From Nocardioides perillae (GTDB lineage Bacteria > Actinomycetota > Actinomycetes > Propionibacteriales > Nocardioidaceae): a stretch of DNA of 64,000 nucleotides. The notes under the pieces are model-generated. The model did no database searches and was not told the DNA's origin. It saw only the letters and a program-made list of their open reading frames with translations. Below, piece by piece: positions 30,334 through 39,490 of the stretch. The translations under genes were made by a program, and so were the position numbers. Every line of letters begins with the position of its first letter. Position 1 is the first letter of the stretch. The stretch spans positions 496,001 to 560,000 of the forward strand of contig NZ_JACCAC010000001.1 in assembly GCF_013409425.1 (NCBI RefSeq). Reading direction: 5' to 3'.

Positions 30334-30371
30334 CGGAGCCCCGGCCCACCGCAGGGTGGACCGGGGCTCCG
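30334..30371. terminator. Bidirectional hairpin between rhomboid gene and crgA
   Basis: 17-bp arms with one mismatch (30334-30350 and 30355-30371) around a GCAG loop, 38 bp after the crgA stop codon. It is placed to end transcription of crgA from the right and of the rhomboid gene from the left. Confidence 0.7.
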
Positions 30372-30408
30372 GGTGCGTCGAGCGCGTCGGCTGCGAGGTG
30401 GCGCCAGG

Positions 30409-30873
30409 TCACTCCCACCGGGTGGCGTAGACGAACCCGACGGCCATCAACCCGATGCCGACGACGAGGTTCCACTGGTCGAGGTCGGTGATCACCGGCA
30501 CGTCGGTCGCGGTGTTGGTGAAGACGTAGAAGGTGCAGATCCAGATCAGCCCCACCAGGAAGCAGAAGAGCATCCCGACGACGACCCCACGGCCGCGGCC
30601 GAGCGGGGTGGTGGGGTGGGCGGCCACCGCGAGGCCGAGCAGCGCGGCGCCGAAGCCGATGACGTAGTTCCAGCGGCCCAGGTCGGCGATCGCGCCGGGC
30701 CCGCCCGGTGCCTCGCCGAAGCCGTCGGGGCGCACGACCGTCCAGTAGTAGACGATCCAGGCGACACCGACCACGAACAGCAGCAGCGCGAGCACGGAGC
30801 GCACCGACAGCACCGAGGGTCGCGGGCGGCCGTCGGTGCGGAGCGGGTCCTGCTCGGACTTGGACTTCGCCAC
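30409..30873 (-). CDS. crgA: CrgA-like cell division protein, internally duplicated
   Basis: 154-aa membrane protein with four predicted helices. The C-terminal half (VVVGMLFCFLVGLIWICTFYVF ... DLDQWNLVVGIGLMAVGFVYATRW) looks like a normal CrgA, which has two helices and ends in RW. The N-terminal half repeats the layout (VLALLLFVVGVAWIVYYWTVV ... DLGRWNYVIGFGAALLGLAVA). Ordinary CrgA is about 85-95 aa. CrgA inhibits or tunes FtsZ-ring and septal peptidoglycan assembly in Actinobacteria. GTG start with AGGAGA upstream; divergent from DUF881. Confidence 0.85.
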   Translation of the reverse strand: MAKSKSEQDPLRTDGRPRPSVLSVRSVLALLLFVVGVAWIVYYWTVVRPDGFGEAPGGPGAIADLGRWNYVIGFGAALLGLAVAAHPTTPLGRGRGVVVGMLFCFLVGLIWICTFYVFTNTATDVPVITDLDQWNLVVGIGLMAVGFVYATRWE

Positions 30874-30911
30874 GGGTTCTCCTCGATCGGTGGTCGGCGG
30901 GGGCCGCCCGT

Positions 30912-30917
30912 TAGCCT
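30912..30917 (+). promoter_or_regulatory. -10 box of a probable leaderless DUF881 mRNA
   Basis: TAGCCT lies 7 nt ahead of the DUF881 ATG with no Shine-Dalgarno sequence, so transcription would begin at or near the A of the start codon. Confidence 0.5.
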
Positions 30918-30924
30918 AGACGGC

Positions 30925-31671
30925 ATGGAGCCGACGCGACCGAGGAGTCCCGCGTGGCGCCTCGGCACGCCCGTGATCGTGCTGCTGTGCGGGGCGCTCT
31001 TCGTCGTCAGCGCGGAGGACAGCCAGGGCACCGACCTGCGCCCCGGCCGCTTCTCCGACCTCTCGACCGTGGTGGACAACGAGGCGGCTCGGGTCGCGGA
31101 CCTGCGCGAGCGCACCGCGCAGCTCGACGCCGAGGTGCGCGCGCTGAGCCAGCGCGTCAGCGACCGCACGGTCAACCGCTACCGCCGCCAGATCGAGGTG
31201 CTGGGCGACCCCGCCGGCACCGAGCCCCGCAGCGGACCCGGCGTCACGGTGACGCTCTCCGACGCGCCCGCCGAGCTCATCGAGTCGGTCGAGGCCGTGC
31301 GCGGCGACGTCAACCCGCTGGTCGTGCACCAGCAGGACATCCAGGCGGTCGTCAACGCACTGTGGAAGGGCGGCGCGACCGCCGTCACCATCCAGGGCCA
31401 GCGCGTGGTGTCGACCACCGGCATCAAGTGCGAGGGCAGCTCGGTGCAGCTGCAGGGCTTCCCCTATCCCCAGCCCTACGTCATCTCCGGCATCGGCGAC
31501 CAGCAGGAGCTGCTCGACGCCCTGGCCGACGACCGCAACGTCGGCGACTACCGCGCCGCCGCCGCCGACCCGACGATCGACGTCGGCTTCGACGTCGAGC
31601 TCGACGACTCGCTGTCGGCCCCCGGCTTCAGCGGCGTCCTCGACCTGCAGTACGCCGAGCCCCTCGGCTGA
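30925..31671 (+). CDS. DUF881 family protein
   Basis: 248-aa protein with an N-terminal membrane anchor (GTPVIVLLCGALFVVSAED), a coiled-coil-like region (about 45-90) and the DUF881 core (GPGVTVTLSDAP, LVVHQQDIQAVVNALWKGGATAVTIQGQRV, YVISGIGD). The family is common beside division genes in Gram-positive bacteria, and the position next to crgA agrees. Biochemical role unknown. Convergent with pknB. Confidence 0.87.
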   Translation: MEPTRPRSPAWRLGTPVIVLLCGALFVVSAEDSQGTDLRPGRFSDLSTVVDNEAARVADLRERTAQLDAEVRALSQRVSDRTVNRYRRQIEVLGDPAGTEPRSGPGVTVTLSDAPAELIESVEAVRGDVNPLVVHQQDIQAVVNALWKGGATAVTIQGQRVVSTTGIKCEGSSVQLQGFPYPQPYVISGIGDQQELLDALADDRNVGDYRAAAADPTIDVGFDVELDDSLSAPGFSGVLDLQYAEPLG

Positions 31672-31702
31672 CGCTCCGGCCGGGCGGGGCTTCTCGCGCG
31701 GG

Positions 31703-33466
31703 TCAGGAGGGCGAGGGGCTCTCGCTGGGCAGCGGCAGGGTGGGCGACTCGGTGGGCGACGGCGACTCCGTCGGCGTGGGGGTCGGCGTGGGCGTCGGCT
31801 CCTCCAGGTTGGAGACCACCAGCGTCACGACGTCGCCCTGGTCGGCGGTCTCGCCGCCGTCGGGGTTCTGCCCGATGACGGTGCCGCTCGGCTGGTCGGT
31901 GTCGTTGCTGAAGACCACCTCGACGCGGAAGCCGGCATCCTCGAGGATGCTGCGGGCGCGGTCCTCCTGGCGCCCCACCACGTCGGGCACCTCCTCGGGC
32001 CCGTCGGAGTAGAAGACGGTCACCGTCGAGCCCTCGGGCACCGTCGTGCCTGCGGCGGGGTCGGTGCGGGTGACCCGGCCCTGGTCCTCGTCGGAGTCCT
32101 CCTCGCGCAGCCGCACCCGCAGGCCGGCGGCCTCGAGCTGCGCCCGGGCGTCGACGCGCTGCAGGCCGGTCACCGACGGCACCGCCAGCGTGGGCCGGCC
32201 GCTGGAGACGACGAAGGTGACGGTCGTGCCGGGGTCGACGAAGGTGTCGCGGTTGGGGTCCTGGCTGATGACCTGCCCCTCCGGCACGTTGGGGTCGGTC
32301 GCGAAGTCGGGCTGGCCGGCGACCAGGCCGGCCTCGACGATGAGCGCCTCGGCTCGGCCCTCGGTGAGGCCGACGAGGTTGGGCACCTGCACCTGCTCGG
32401 GCGGCGACTCGACGAGCCGCGGCAGCAGCACCGCGGCCAGCACCACGAGCGCGACGACCAGGAGCGCGACGACGGCGACGAGGCCGCCGCGGCGGCGGTC
32501 CTCCGCGGGCTCGGCCGTGCGCCCGGCGGCGGTGGGGACGACCGCGGTGGGCGCGGGGTCGGCGTACGACGGGGGGACCGGCGCGACCGCGGGCGCCTGC
32601 ACCGGCCGCCCGGCGAGGTAGCGCTCGATGTCGGAGCGCATCGCGGCCGCGGACTGGTAGCGCTCCTCGACCCGCTTGGCGAGCGCCTTGACGACGATGG
32701 CGTCGAGCTCGGGCGGGATCTCGGTGTCGTGGTGCGACGGTGGCACGACCGGCTCGCGCACGTGCTGGTAGGCCACCGCGACCGGGCTGTCGCCGACGAA
32801 CGGTGGGCGGCCGGTCAGCAGCTCGTAGAGCAGGCAGCCGGTGGAGTAGACGTCGGAGCGGGAGTCGACGGTCTCGCCGCGGGCCTGCTCGGGGGAGAGG
32901 TACTGCGCGGTGCCGACGACGGCGGCGGTCTGCGTCATCGAGGAGGCCGCGTCGCTGACGGCGCGGGCGATGCCGAAGTCCATCACCTTGACGTCGCCCG
33001 ACGGCGTCAGCATCACGTTGCCGGGCTTGATGTCGCGGTGGATGATCCCCGAGCGGTGGCTGTAGTCGAGCGCCGAGAGCACGCCCGAGGTGATCTCGAG
33101 GGCCCGCTCGGGCAGGATCTTGCGACCCTCGCGCAGCACGTCGCGCAGCGTGCGGCCGGCGACGTGCTCCATCACGATGTAGGGCTGGGCGACGTCGGAG
33201 CCGTCGGTCGCCATCTCCTCGCCGGTGTCGTAGACCGCGACGATGGCGGGGTGGTTGAGCGAGGCCGAGCTCTGCGCCTCGCGGCGGAAGCGCGCCTGGA
33301 AGGTCGCGTCGCTGGCGAGGTCGGTGCGCAGCCGCTTCACCGCGACCGTGCGGCCCAGCCGCAGGTCCGTGCCCTTGCGCACCTCGGCCATGCCGCCGCG
33401 GCCGAGCAGCTCGCCGAGCTGGTAGCGCCCACCGACGAGGGGTCCGCCGGATCCCGGCTCGGTCAT
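31703..33466 (-). CDS. pknB: PASTA-domain Ser/Thr protein kinase PknB
   Basis: 587-aa receptor kinase that senses peptidoglycan fragments or lipid II and phosphorylates cell-wall and division proteins. Kinase domain residues 1-280: glycine loop LGRGGMAEV, VAVKRL lysine, catalytic HRDIKPGN, DFG in VMDFGIARA, activation loop TQTAAVVGTAQYLSPEQA. A membrane helix follows at about 335-355, then three extracellular PASTA repeats (VPNLVGLTEGRAEALI, VPSVTGLQRVDARAQL, VPDVVGRQEDRARSIL) and a Pro/Ser/Thr tail. Mycobacterial PknB has four PASTA repeats. Last gene of the operon; overlaps pknA by 4 bp. Confidence 0.95.
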   Translation of the reverse strand: MTEPGSGGPLVGGRYQLGELLGRGGMAEVRKGTDLRLGRTVAVKRLRTDLASDATFQARFRREAQSSASLNHPAIVAVYDTGEEMATDGSDVAQPYIVMEHVAGRTLRDVLREGRKILPERALEITSGVLSALDYSHRSGIIHRDIKPGNVMLTPSGDVKVMDFGIARAVSDAASSMTQTAAVVGTAQYLSPEQARGETVDSRSDVYSTGCLLYELLTGRPPFVGDSPVAVAYQHVREPVVPPSHHDTEIPPELDAIVVKALAKRVEERYQSAAAMRSDIERYLAGRPVQAPAVAPVPPSYADPAPTAVVPTAAGRTAEPAEDRRRGGLVAVVALLVVALVVLAAVLLPRLVESPPEQVQVPNLVGLTEGRAEALIVEAGLVAGQPDFATDPNVPEGQVISQDPNRDTFVDPGTTVTFVVSSGRPTLAVPSVTGLQRVDARAQLEAAGLRVRLREEDSDEDQGRVTRTDPAAGTTVPEGSTVTVFYSDGPEEVPDVVGRQEDRARSILEDAGFRVEVVFSNDTDQPSGTVIGQNPDGGETADQGDVVTLVVSNLEEPTPTPTPTPTESPSPTESPTLPLPSESPSPS

Positions 33467-35157
33467 CGCTGGCCTCCTGCCGCGGTGCGGGCTGCGGGGG
33501 TCGTGGGGGCGGGCTCGGCGGCCGGCTCGCTGGGGGCGTCGGCCGGGGCGTCGCCCTCGGTCGCGGGGTCGGTCGGCTCCGTCGGCGCGGGAGCCTCGGT
33601 CGGCTCGGGGCTGGGGGTCGGCTCCGGGGTGGGTGCCGGCTCCTGCGGCTCCTCCTCGTCCGGCTCCTCCTCGTCGGGCTCCTCGACGGGGTCGGGCTCC
33701 GGGCCCCAGTAGGACACCGTCACCCGGTCGCCCTCCTCGAGGTCACCGGCCGGGTCGACGGCGGTGACGATCCCGGGCTCCTCGCCGCCGGGGTTGTCGA
33801 CCTCGTCCTCGCGGACCTCGAGGCCGAGCGAGCGCAGGTCGGCGACGACCTCGTCGAGCGGGCGGCCGACGTAGTCGTCGGGGTCGACCAGCACGCTCGT
33901 GTCCTCCGACGCCGTGGCCGTGGGCGAGGGGCGCTCGGTCGGCCCGGCGGTGGTCGGGGCGTCGGTCGGCTCGTCGTCGTCGCCGCGACCGGCGAGCAGC
34001 AGCGCGGCCACCGCAGCCGCGACGACGAGCAGGAGCACGAGGGCCACCACCGCCGTACGCCGGCCCGCACCGTCACCGGGTCGCTCACCGGGTCCCTCAC
34101 CGGAACCGGCGCCGCGGCCGCCACCCAGCGGCGTCGCGCCGGTGCTCGCCGCGCCCGGCACCACGGCGGTCGGCGCGGTGCCGGCCGCGGCGGGGCCCAC
34201 GGCACCCGCCACGCCGGCGCCCACGGCACCCGCGCCCGCCGCGCCGGCGACGAGGCCGGGCACGACACGGGTGCGGTCGTCGTCGGGGCCGCCGGCCACG
34301 ATCGCCGTCGCGGCGGTGGCCGGGTCGCGCAGGGCGGCCGCCAGTGCGGCGCCGTCGGCGAAGCGGTCGGCGGGGTCCTTCGCCAGGCAGGTGCGCACGA
34401 CGGTGGCGAGGTCGGCGGGCACCGCGGCCGGGAGGTCGGGCACGGGCTCGCGCACGTGCGCCAGCGCGGCCGCGACGGGTGTGGGGCCGTCGAAGGGGCG
34501 CCGACCCGCCAGGCACTCGAAGGCCACCACGCCGAGGGAGTAGACGTCGGAGGCGGGGGAGGCGGGCGCGCCCTGCGCCTGCTCGGGGGAGAAGTACTGC
34601 GGTGTGCCCATGACCTGGCCGGTCTGGGTCAGCGCCATGCCCTCGGCGGCGCGGGCGATGCCGAAGTCGGTGATCTTCACCTGCCGGTCGGGGGTGACGA
34701 GCAGGTTGGCGGGCTTCACGTCGCGGTGCACGATGCCCGCGGCGTGGGCCGCGCCGATCGCGTCGGCCGCCTGCGCCAGCAGCCCGGTGACGGCGGTCGC
34801 GGCCATCGGCTGGCCCGGGCGCAGCAGCGCCGAGAGCGGCTGGCCGTCCACCAGCTCCATGACGAGGTAGGGGCGCGGCACGCCGGAGCCGTCGTCGGCC
34901 GCGGTCTCGCCGAAGTCGTAGACCGCGGCGACGTGGGGGTGGTGCAGCGCGGCGGCGTGGCGGGCCTCGGTCTCGAAGCGGGCGCGGAACGTCGCGTCGT
35001 CGGCGTACTCGGGCTTGAGCAGCTTGACCGCGACCGCACGGTCGAGCACGGTGTCGCGCGCGCGCCAGACCTCGCCCATGCCGCCGGTGGCGATGCGCGA
35101 CTCGAGCGCGTAGCGACCGGCGGGGTCCACCGTGCGCGGGCCTGCGGGGGTCGTCAC
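33463..35157 (-). CDS. pknA: Ser/Thr protein kinase PknA with a single PASTA domain
   Basis: 564-aa kinase. Glycine loop IATGGMGEVWRA, VAVKLL lysine, catalytic HRDVKPAN, TDFGIARA, activation loop MALTQTGQVMGTPQYFSPEQAQG. After a Gly/Ala-rich juxtamembrane stretch there is a membrane helix (VVALVLLLVVAAAVAALLL, about 365-385). The extracellular part has one PASTA-like unit (DYVGRPLDEVVADLRSLGLEV ... DRVTVSYWG) and a long Pro/Glu/Thr tail. Mycobacterial PknA lacks PASTA repeats. GTG start at 35157 overlaps the pbpA stop. Confidence 0.93.
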   Translation of the reverse strand: MTTPAGPRTVDPAGRYALESRIATGGMGEVWRARDTVLDRAVAVKLLKPEYADDATFRARFETEARHAAALHHPHVAAVYDFGETAADDGSGVPRPYLVMELVDGQPLSALLRPGQPMAATAVTGLLAQAADAIGAAHAAGIVHRDVKPANLLVTPDRQVKITDFGIARAAEGMALTQTGQVMGTPQYFSPEQAQGAPASPASDVYSLGVVAFECLAGRRPFDGPTPVAAALAHVREPVPDLPAAVPADLATVVRTCLAKDPADRFADGAALAAALRDPATAATAIVAGGPDDDRTRVVPGLVAGAAGAGAVGAGVAGAVGPAAAGTAPTAVVPGAASTGATPLGGGRGAGSGEGPGERPGDGAGRRTAVVALVLLLVVAAAVAALLLAGRGDDDEPTDAPTTAGPTERPSPTATASEDTSVLVDPDDYVGRPLDEVVADLRSLGLEVREDEVDNPGGEEPGIVTAVDPAGDLEEGDRVTVSYWGPEPDPVEEPDEEEPDEEEPQEPAPTPEPTPSPEPTEAPAPTEPTDPATEGDAPADAPSEPAAEPAPTTPAARTAAGGQR

Positions 35158-36620
35158 CGGTTGACCACCGCCTCCATGACCGCCTTGGCGATCGGGCCGC
35201 CGAGCGCGCCACCGGCGATCTCGTCGCGCGCGACGTCGGTCGACTCCACCAGCACCGCGACCGCGACCTGGGGGTCGTCGGCGGGGGCGAAGGAGACGAA
35301 CCACGCGTAGGGCGGCCGCTCGGGCGTGCTCTGCGCGGTGCCGGTCTTGCCCGCGACGTCGACCCCGGGGATCTGCGCCGGGGTGGCGGTGCCGCTCGAC
35401 ACGGTGGCGACCATCATCTCGGTGAGCGCCTCGGCGGTCGCCGGCGACGTGGCGCGGGAGAGCTCGGTCGGCTCGGTGCGCTCGAGCACGTCGAGGTCGG
35501 GGGAGGTCACCTCGTCGACGAGGTAGGGCTTCATGACCACCCCGTCGTTGGCGATGCCGGCGGCCACCATCGCCATCTGCAGCGGGGTCGCGGCGACGTC
35601 GGACTGCCCGATGCCGGCCAGCGCGGTCTGGGCCTGGTCGAGGTCGCCGGGGAAGCGGGACTCGGCCTGGGCCGGCAACGCGTCGAGGTACTCGGCGTTG
35701 AAGCCGAACGCCTCGGCCTGGTCCTGCAGCGCCTCGACCCCCAGCTCGTCGGCCATGGCGAGGAAGGTGGTGTTGCAGGAGTTGGCGACCGCCTGGGTGA
35801 AGGAGACGGTCTCGGAGCCGCACGAGCGGCCGCCGTTGTCGAGCAGGCCGGTCGGGCCGCTGGTCAGCGGCAGCTGGTAGGTGTCGCCGCCCGGCACCTG
35901 GTCGCCGAGCTCGTAGAGGCCCTCCTCGAGCGCCGCCGCTGCCGTCACGAGCTTGAAGGTCGAGCCGGGCGGCAGGGTGGTCTGGATCGCGCGGTTGAGC
36001 AGCGGCTGGTCCTCGCGGGCCTCGAGCTCCTCGTAGGCCTGCGTCACCGCACCGAGGTCGTGGCTGGCCAGCCGGTTGGGGTCGAAGCTGGGCGAGGAGA
36101 CCATCGCCAGCACCTTGCCGGTGCCGGGCTCGAGCGCCACCACGGCGCCCTGCGTGTCCTCACCGAGCGCGCGCAACCCGTCGTACGCCGCCACCTGGGC
36201 GTCGCGGACGAGGGTCGTCTGCACGTTGCCGCCCTGGGGGTCGGCCTGCGTCAGCAGGTCGGCCAGGCGGGTCACGAAGAGCCGGGAGTCGTCGCCGGAG
36301 AGGACCTCGTTCTGGCTGCGCTCGAGGGCGGTCTGGCTGTAGTAGGAGAAGTAGCCCGTGGTGTGGGCGTAGCGCAGCGGCTCGGGGTAGGTGCGCTGGA
36401 AGTCGAACTCGTCGTCCGACGGCACGCTCTCGGCGATCGGGTCGCGCCCGGCGAGGATCGCGCCGCGCTCGCGGGAGAAGGCGGCGACGACGACGCGGCG
36501 GTTGCGGTCGTCGGCGTTGAGCTCGTCGGCCTGGACGTACTGCAGCACCGTCACGTTGACGAGCAGCGCCACGAAGAGCAGCAGGGTGAAGAGCGAGAGC
36601 GTGCGGATGGGCTTGTTCAC
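35154..36620 (-). CDS. pbpA: Penicillin-binding protein, class B transpeptidase
   Basis: 488-aa membrane-anchored D,D-transpeptidase that cross-links peptidoglycan as partner of RodA. N-terminal helix (LSLFTLLLFVALLVNVTVLQ), dimerisation/pedestal domain, then the catalytic SxxK in PPGSTFKLV, SxN as ANSCNTT, and KTGTA in VDVAGKTGTAQS. GTG start at 36620 overlaps the rodA stop by 4 bp. Confidence 0.95.
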   Translation of the reverse strand: MNKPIRTLSLFTLLLFVALLVNVTVLQYVQADELNADDRNRRVVVAAFSRERGAILAGRDPIAESVPSDDEFDFQRTYPEPLRYAHTTGYFSYYSQTALERSQNEVLSGDDSRLFVTRLADLLTQADPQGGNVQTTLVRDAQVAAYDGLRALGEDTQGAVVALEPGTGKVLAMVSSPSFDPNRLASHDLGAVTQAYEELEAREDQPLLNRAIQTTLPPGSTFKLVTAAAALEEGLYELGDQVPGGDTYQLPLTSGPTGLLDNGGRSCGSETVSFTQAVANSCNTTFLAMADELGVEALQDQAEAFGFNAEYLDALPAQAESRFPGDLDQAQTALAGIGQSDVAATPLQMAMVAAGIANDGVVMKPYLVDEVTSPDLDVLERTEPTELSRATSPATAEALTEMMVATVSSGTATPAQIPGVDVAGKTGTAQSTPERPPYAWFVSFAPADDPQVAVAVLVESTDVARDEIAGGALGGPIAKAVMEAVVNR

Positions 36621-38032
36621 GCGCGCACCGCCTTGACGACCTGGGTGGCCTCGTCGTCGCCGGAGCCGACCGGGTCGGAGAGGTCGGGCACGGGGCGGCG
36701 GGCCTGGTCGGAGATGCGCAGCAGCAGCGCCACGATCACCCAGTTGGCCACCAGCGACGACCCGCCGTAGGACAGGAACGGGGTGGTGAGGCCGGTCAGC
36801 GGGATCAGCCGGGTGACGCCGCCGATGACCACGAAGACCTGCACCGCGAAGACGAGCGCGAGGCCGGTGGCGACCAGCTTGCCGAAGGCGTCGCGGCACA
36901 CCAGCGCCGCGCGCAGGCCGCGCTCGACGATGAGCCCGTAGCAGAGGATCACGGCCATCACGCCGGTGAGCCCGAGCTCCTCGCCGAGGGCGGCGAGCAC
37001 GAAGTCGGACTCCGCGAAGGGCACCCGCTCGGGGCTGCCCTCGCCGAAGCCGCGGCCGAGCAGCCCGCCCCACGCCATGCCGAACATCGCCTCGACCGGC
37101 TGGAAGGCGGTGTCGTCGGTGCCGGGACCGTAGTGGTCGAAGGGGTTGAGCCACACGTCGAAGCGCCGGCGCACGTGACCGAAGGCCTGGTAGCCGAAGA
37201 ACGCGCCCACGGCGAAGAGCCCGCCGCCGACGACCAGCCAGCCGGCCCGCTCGGTCGCGACGTAGAGCATGACGAGGAAGAGCCCGAAGAACAGCAGCGA
37301 CGAGCCGAGGTCGCGCTGGAAGACCAGCACGCCCAGGCTCACCAGCCACATGGCGAGGATCGGCCCGAGGTCGCGCCCGCGCGGCAGGTCGACGAAGAGC
37401 ACCCGCCGCCCGGCCAGCGCGAGGGCGTCGCGGTGCAGCACGAGGTAGCCCGCGAAGGTGACGACCAGCAGGACCTTGGCGACCTCGCCGGGCTGGAAGG
37501 AGAAGCCCGCGACGTTGATCCAGATGCGGGCGCCGCGCACCTCGTTGCCGATGACCGGCAGCAGCGGCAGCAGCAGCAGCACGATCGCGGCCAGGCCGGA
37601 GGTGTAGGTGAAGCGCTGCAGGACCCGGTGGTCGCGCAGCAGCAGCAGGGTGCCGGCGAAGAGCAGGACGCCGAGCGTCATCCAGACCAGCTGCTTGGCC
37701 GCGTCGGAGCTGTCGGTCGCGAGGTCGAGGCGGTGGATCACCGCGAGCCCCAGCCCGTTGAGCGCGCCGACGACCGGCAGCAGCACGGGATCGGCGTACG
37801 GCGCGGTGAACCGGACCAGCACGTGGGCGCCGACCAGCAGCGCCGTCAGCGCCCCGCCGTAGCCGAGGACGTCGGTCGGCACCTCGCCCTCGACCCCGAT
37901 GCCGACGGCGACGTAGGCGCCGATGCCCACCGCGAGGGCGAGCACGAGCAGGAAGAGCTCGGCGCCGCGGCGGCGACGGTGCACGAAGCCCAGGACGCCG
38001 GACTGCGCCGGCACGGCGGACGTGGCGCTCAC
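36617..38032 (-). CDS. rodA: SEDS-family peptidoglycan glycosyltransferase RodA/FtsW
   Basis: 471-aa polytopic glycosyltransferase with about twelve helices that polymerises glycan strands with PbpA. SEDS signatures: GNEVRGARIWINVAGFSFQPGE (with the conserved region near the catalytic Asp/Glu), LVFQRDLGSSLLFFGLFLVMLYV, FAESDFVLAALGEELGLTG and TGLTTPFLSYGGSSLVAN. GTG start at 38032 overlaps the phosphatase stop by 4 bp. Confidence 0.95.
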   Translation of the reverse strand: MSATSAVPAQSGVLGFVHRRRRGAELFLLVLALAVGIGAYVAVGIGVEGEVPTDVLGYGGALTALLVGAHVLVRFTAPYADPVLLPVVGALNGLGLAVIHRLDLATDSSDAAKQLVWMTLGVLLFAGTLLLLRDHRVLQRFTYTSGLAAIVLLLLPLLPVIGNEVRGARIWINVAGFSFQPGEVAKVLLVVTFAGYLVLHRDALALAGRRVLFVDLPRGRDLGPILAMWLVSLGVLVFQRDLGSSLLFFGLFLVMLYVATERAGWLVVGGGLFAVGAFFGYQAFGHVRRRFDVWLNPFDHYGPGTDDTAFQPVEAMFGMAWGGLLGRGFGEGSPERVPFAESDFVLAALGEELGLTGVMAVILCYGLIVERGLRAALVCRDAFGKLVATGLALVFAVQVFVVIGGVTRLIPLTGLTTPFLSYGGSSLVANWVIVALLLRISDQARRPVPDLSDPVGSGDDEATQVVKAVRA

Positions 38033-39447
38033 GGGGTGGCCTCCTCGCTGGGCTCGGCGGTGGGCTCGGCGGTGGGCTCGGTGGTGGGCTCGGTGGTCGT
38101 CCCGGTGGCGGGCTGGTCGGCCGGCTCGGGCTCCTGGCGGGCGGCCAGCCGCTCGACGGTGGCGCGGGCGCCGGCGAGGCTGTCGGACTCGATGCCGGCG
38201 CGCACCATGTCGGCGTCGAAGCCCGAGAGCCGGTCGAGGTCGACGTCGTAGGTCTCGCGCACCGAGGACAGCTCGAGGCCGAGGAGGTCGGCGTTGAGGC
38301 CGCGGAAGATCGCGACCTGGCCGTCGACCTCGGCGACGTAGTGCTGGCGCTGGCTCCAGGCCCACGCCGCCGCGGCGGCGACCCAGACCAGGCCGGCGAG
38401 CAGGCAGAGCACGAGGGCCCGGCGCACCCAGGTGAAGCGGCGCGGGGGGCGCGGGGCGTAGCGCGCGGCCTCGGGGTCGAGCGGGTCGGCGGGGATGGCG
38501 TACTCGACGTGGGGGGGCAGGTCGGCCGGGACGGGCGGCTGCTCGGGCACCTCGCCGGGGCGGTGGGTGCGGAAGAGGCCGGTGCGGGGGCCGCCGCGGC
38601 GCGGCAGGTCGGCGGCCGCGCCGACGAGCAGCGGCTGCAGGTCGGGGGAGAGCCGGGAGGGGTCGTCGGTGACGTCGGCGACCACGCAGGTGACGTTGTC
38701 GGTGCTGCCGGCCTCGAGGCTCTCGCGCACGAGCTCGACGGCGGCGAAGTCGGGGGTGCCCTGGGCCAGCAGGGCGGCGATGCGGTCGTCGTCGAGCGAG
38801 AGCACGCCGTCGGAGCACACCAGCACCCGGTCGCCGGGCTCGAGGTCGACCAGGAAGAGGTCGGGCTCGACGTCGTGGACCGCGTCGAGCGCGCGCAGGA
38901 TGAGGTTGCGGTGGGGGTGGGTGCGGGCCTCGGCGGGCGTGATGCGGCCCTCGTCGATGAGGCTCTGCACGAAGGTGTGGTCCTGGGTGATCTGCGTCAG
39001 CGTGCCCGCGCGCAGGAGGTAGGCCCGGCTGTCGCCGACGTGGCCGACCCCGAGGCGGTGGCCGTCGAAGAGCGCCACGGTGGCGGTGGTCGAGGTGCCG
39101 TTGAGCTCGGGGTCGTCGTCGACGAGCTCGGCGATGCGGTCGTGCGCGCGGTGCAGGGCACCGGCGACGAGGGCGAGCAGGTCGGCCCCGGCCGGGTCGG
39201 CGTCGAGGCGCCGCAGCTGCCCGACGGCCGTCGACGAGGCGACGTCGCCGCGTGCGGCACCGCCGACGCCGTCGCAGACGGTCAGCAGCCAGGGTCCGGC
39301 GTAACCGCTGTCCTGGTTGTCCTTGCGGACGCGACCGACGTCGGAGAGCGCCGACCAGTCGAGCAGCAGGCCACCGGCGACGGGGAGCGTGCCGGTGTCC
39401 TGGTCGTCGGCCTCCGGCGTGCCGGGCGTGGGCGCGCCGGGCGTCAC
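38029..39447 (-). CDS. pstP: PP2C-family Ser/Thr phosphatase PstP
   Basis: 472-aa membrane phosphatase that opposes PknA/PknB. Metal-binding and catalytic motifs: VRKDNQDSGYAG, TVCDGVGGAARGD, GHVGDSRAYLLRAG, LVCSDGVLSLDD and GSTDNVTCVV. A membrane helix (LVLCLLAGLVWVAAAAAWAW, about 345-365) precedes an extracellular domain and a TEPTAEP-repeat tail. The start is placed at GTG 39447, 43 bp after fhaB; an earlier start is possible in the same frame. Confidence 0.94.
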   Translation of the reverse strand: MTPGAPTPGTPEADDQDTGTLPVAGGLLLDWSALSDVGRVRKDNQDSGYAGPWLLTVCDGVGGAARGDVASSTAVGQLRRLDADPAGADLLALVAGALHRAHDRIAELVDDDPELNGTSTTATVALFDGHRLGVGHVGDSRAYLLRAGTLTQITQDHTFVQSLIDEGRITPAEARTHPHRNLILRALDAVHDVEPDLFLVDLEPGDRVLVCSDGVLSLDDDRIAALLAQGTPDFAAVELVRESLEAGSTDNVTCVVADVTDDPSRLSPDLQPLLVGAAADLPRRGGPRTGLFRTHRPGEVPEQPPVPADLPPHVEYAIPADPLDPEAARYAPRPPRRFTWVRRALVLCLLAGLVWVAAAAAWAWSQRQHYVAEVDGQVAIFRGLNADLLGLELSSVRETYDVDLDRLSGFDADMVRAGIESDSLAGARATVERLAARQEPEPADQPATGTTTEPTTEPTAEPTAEPSEEATP

Positions 39448-39490
39448 CGCGCGGCCCCGGGCGCCTGGGGGTGCCGGACCGGTCCGGGGG

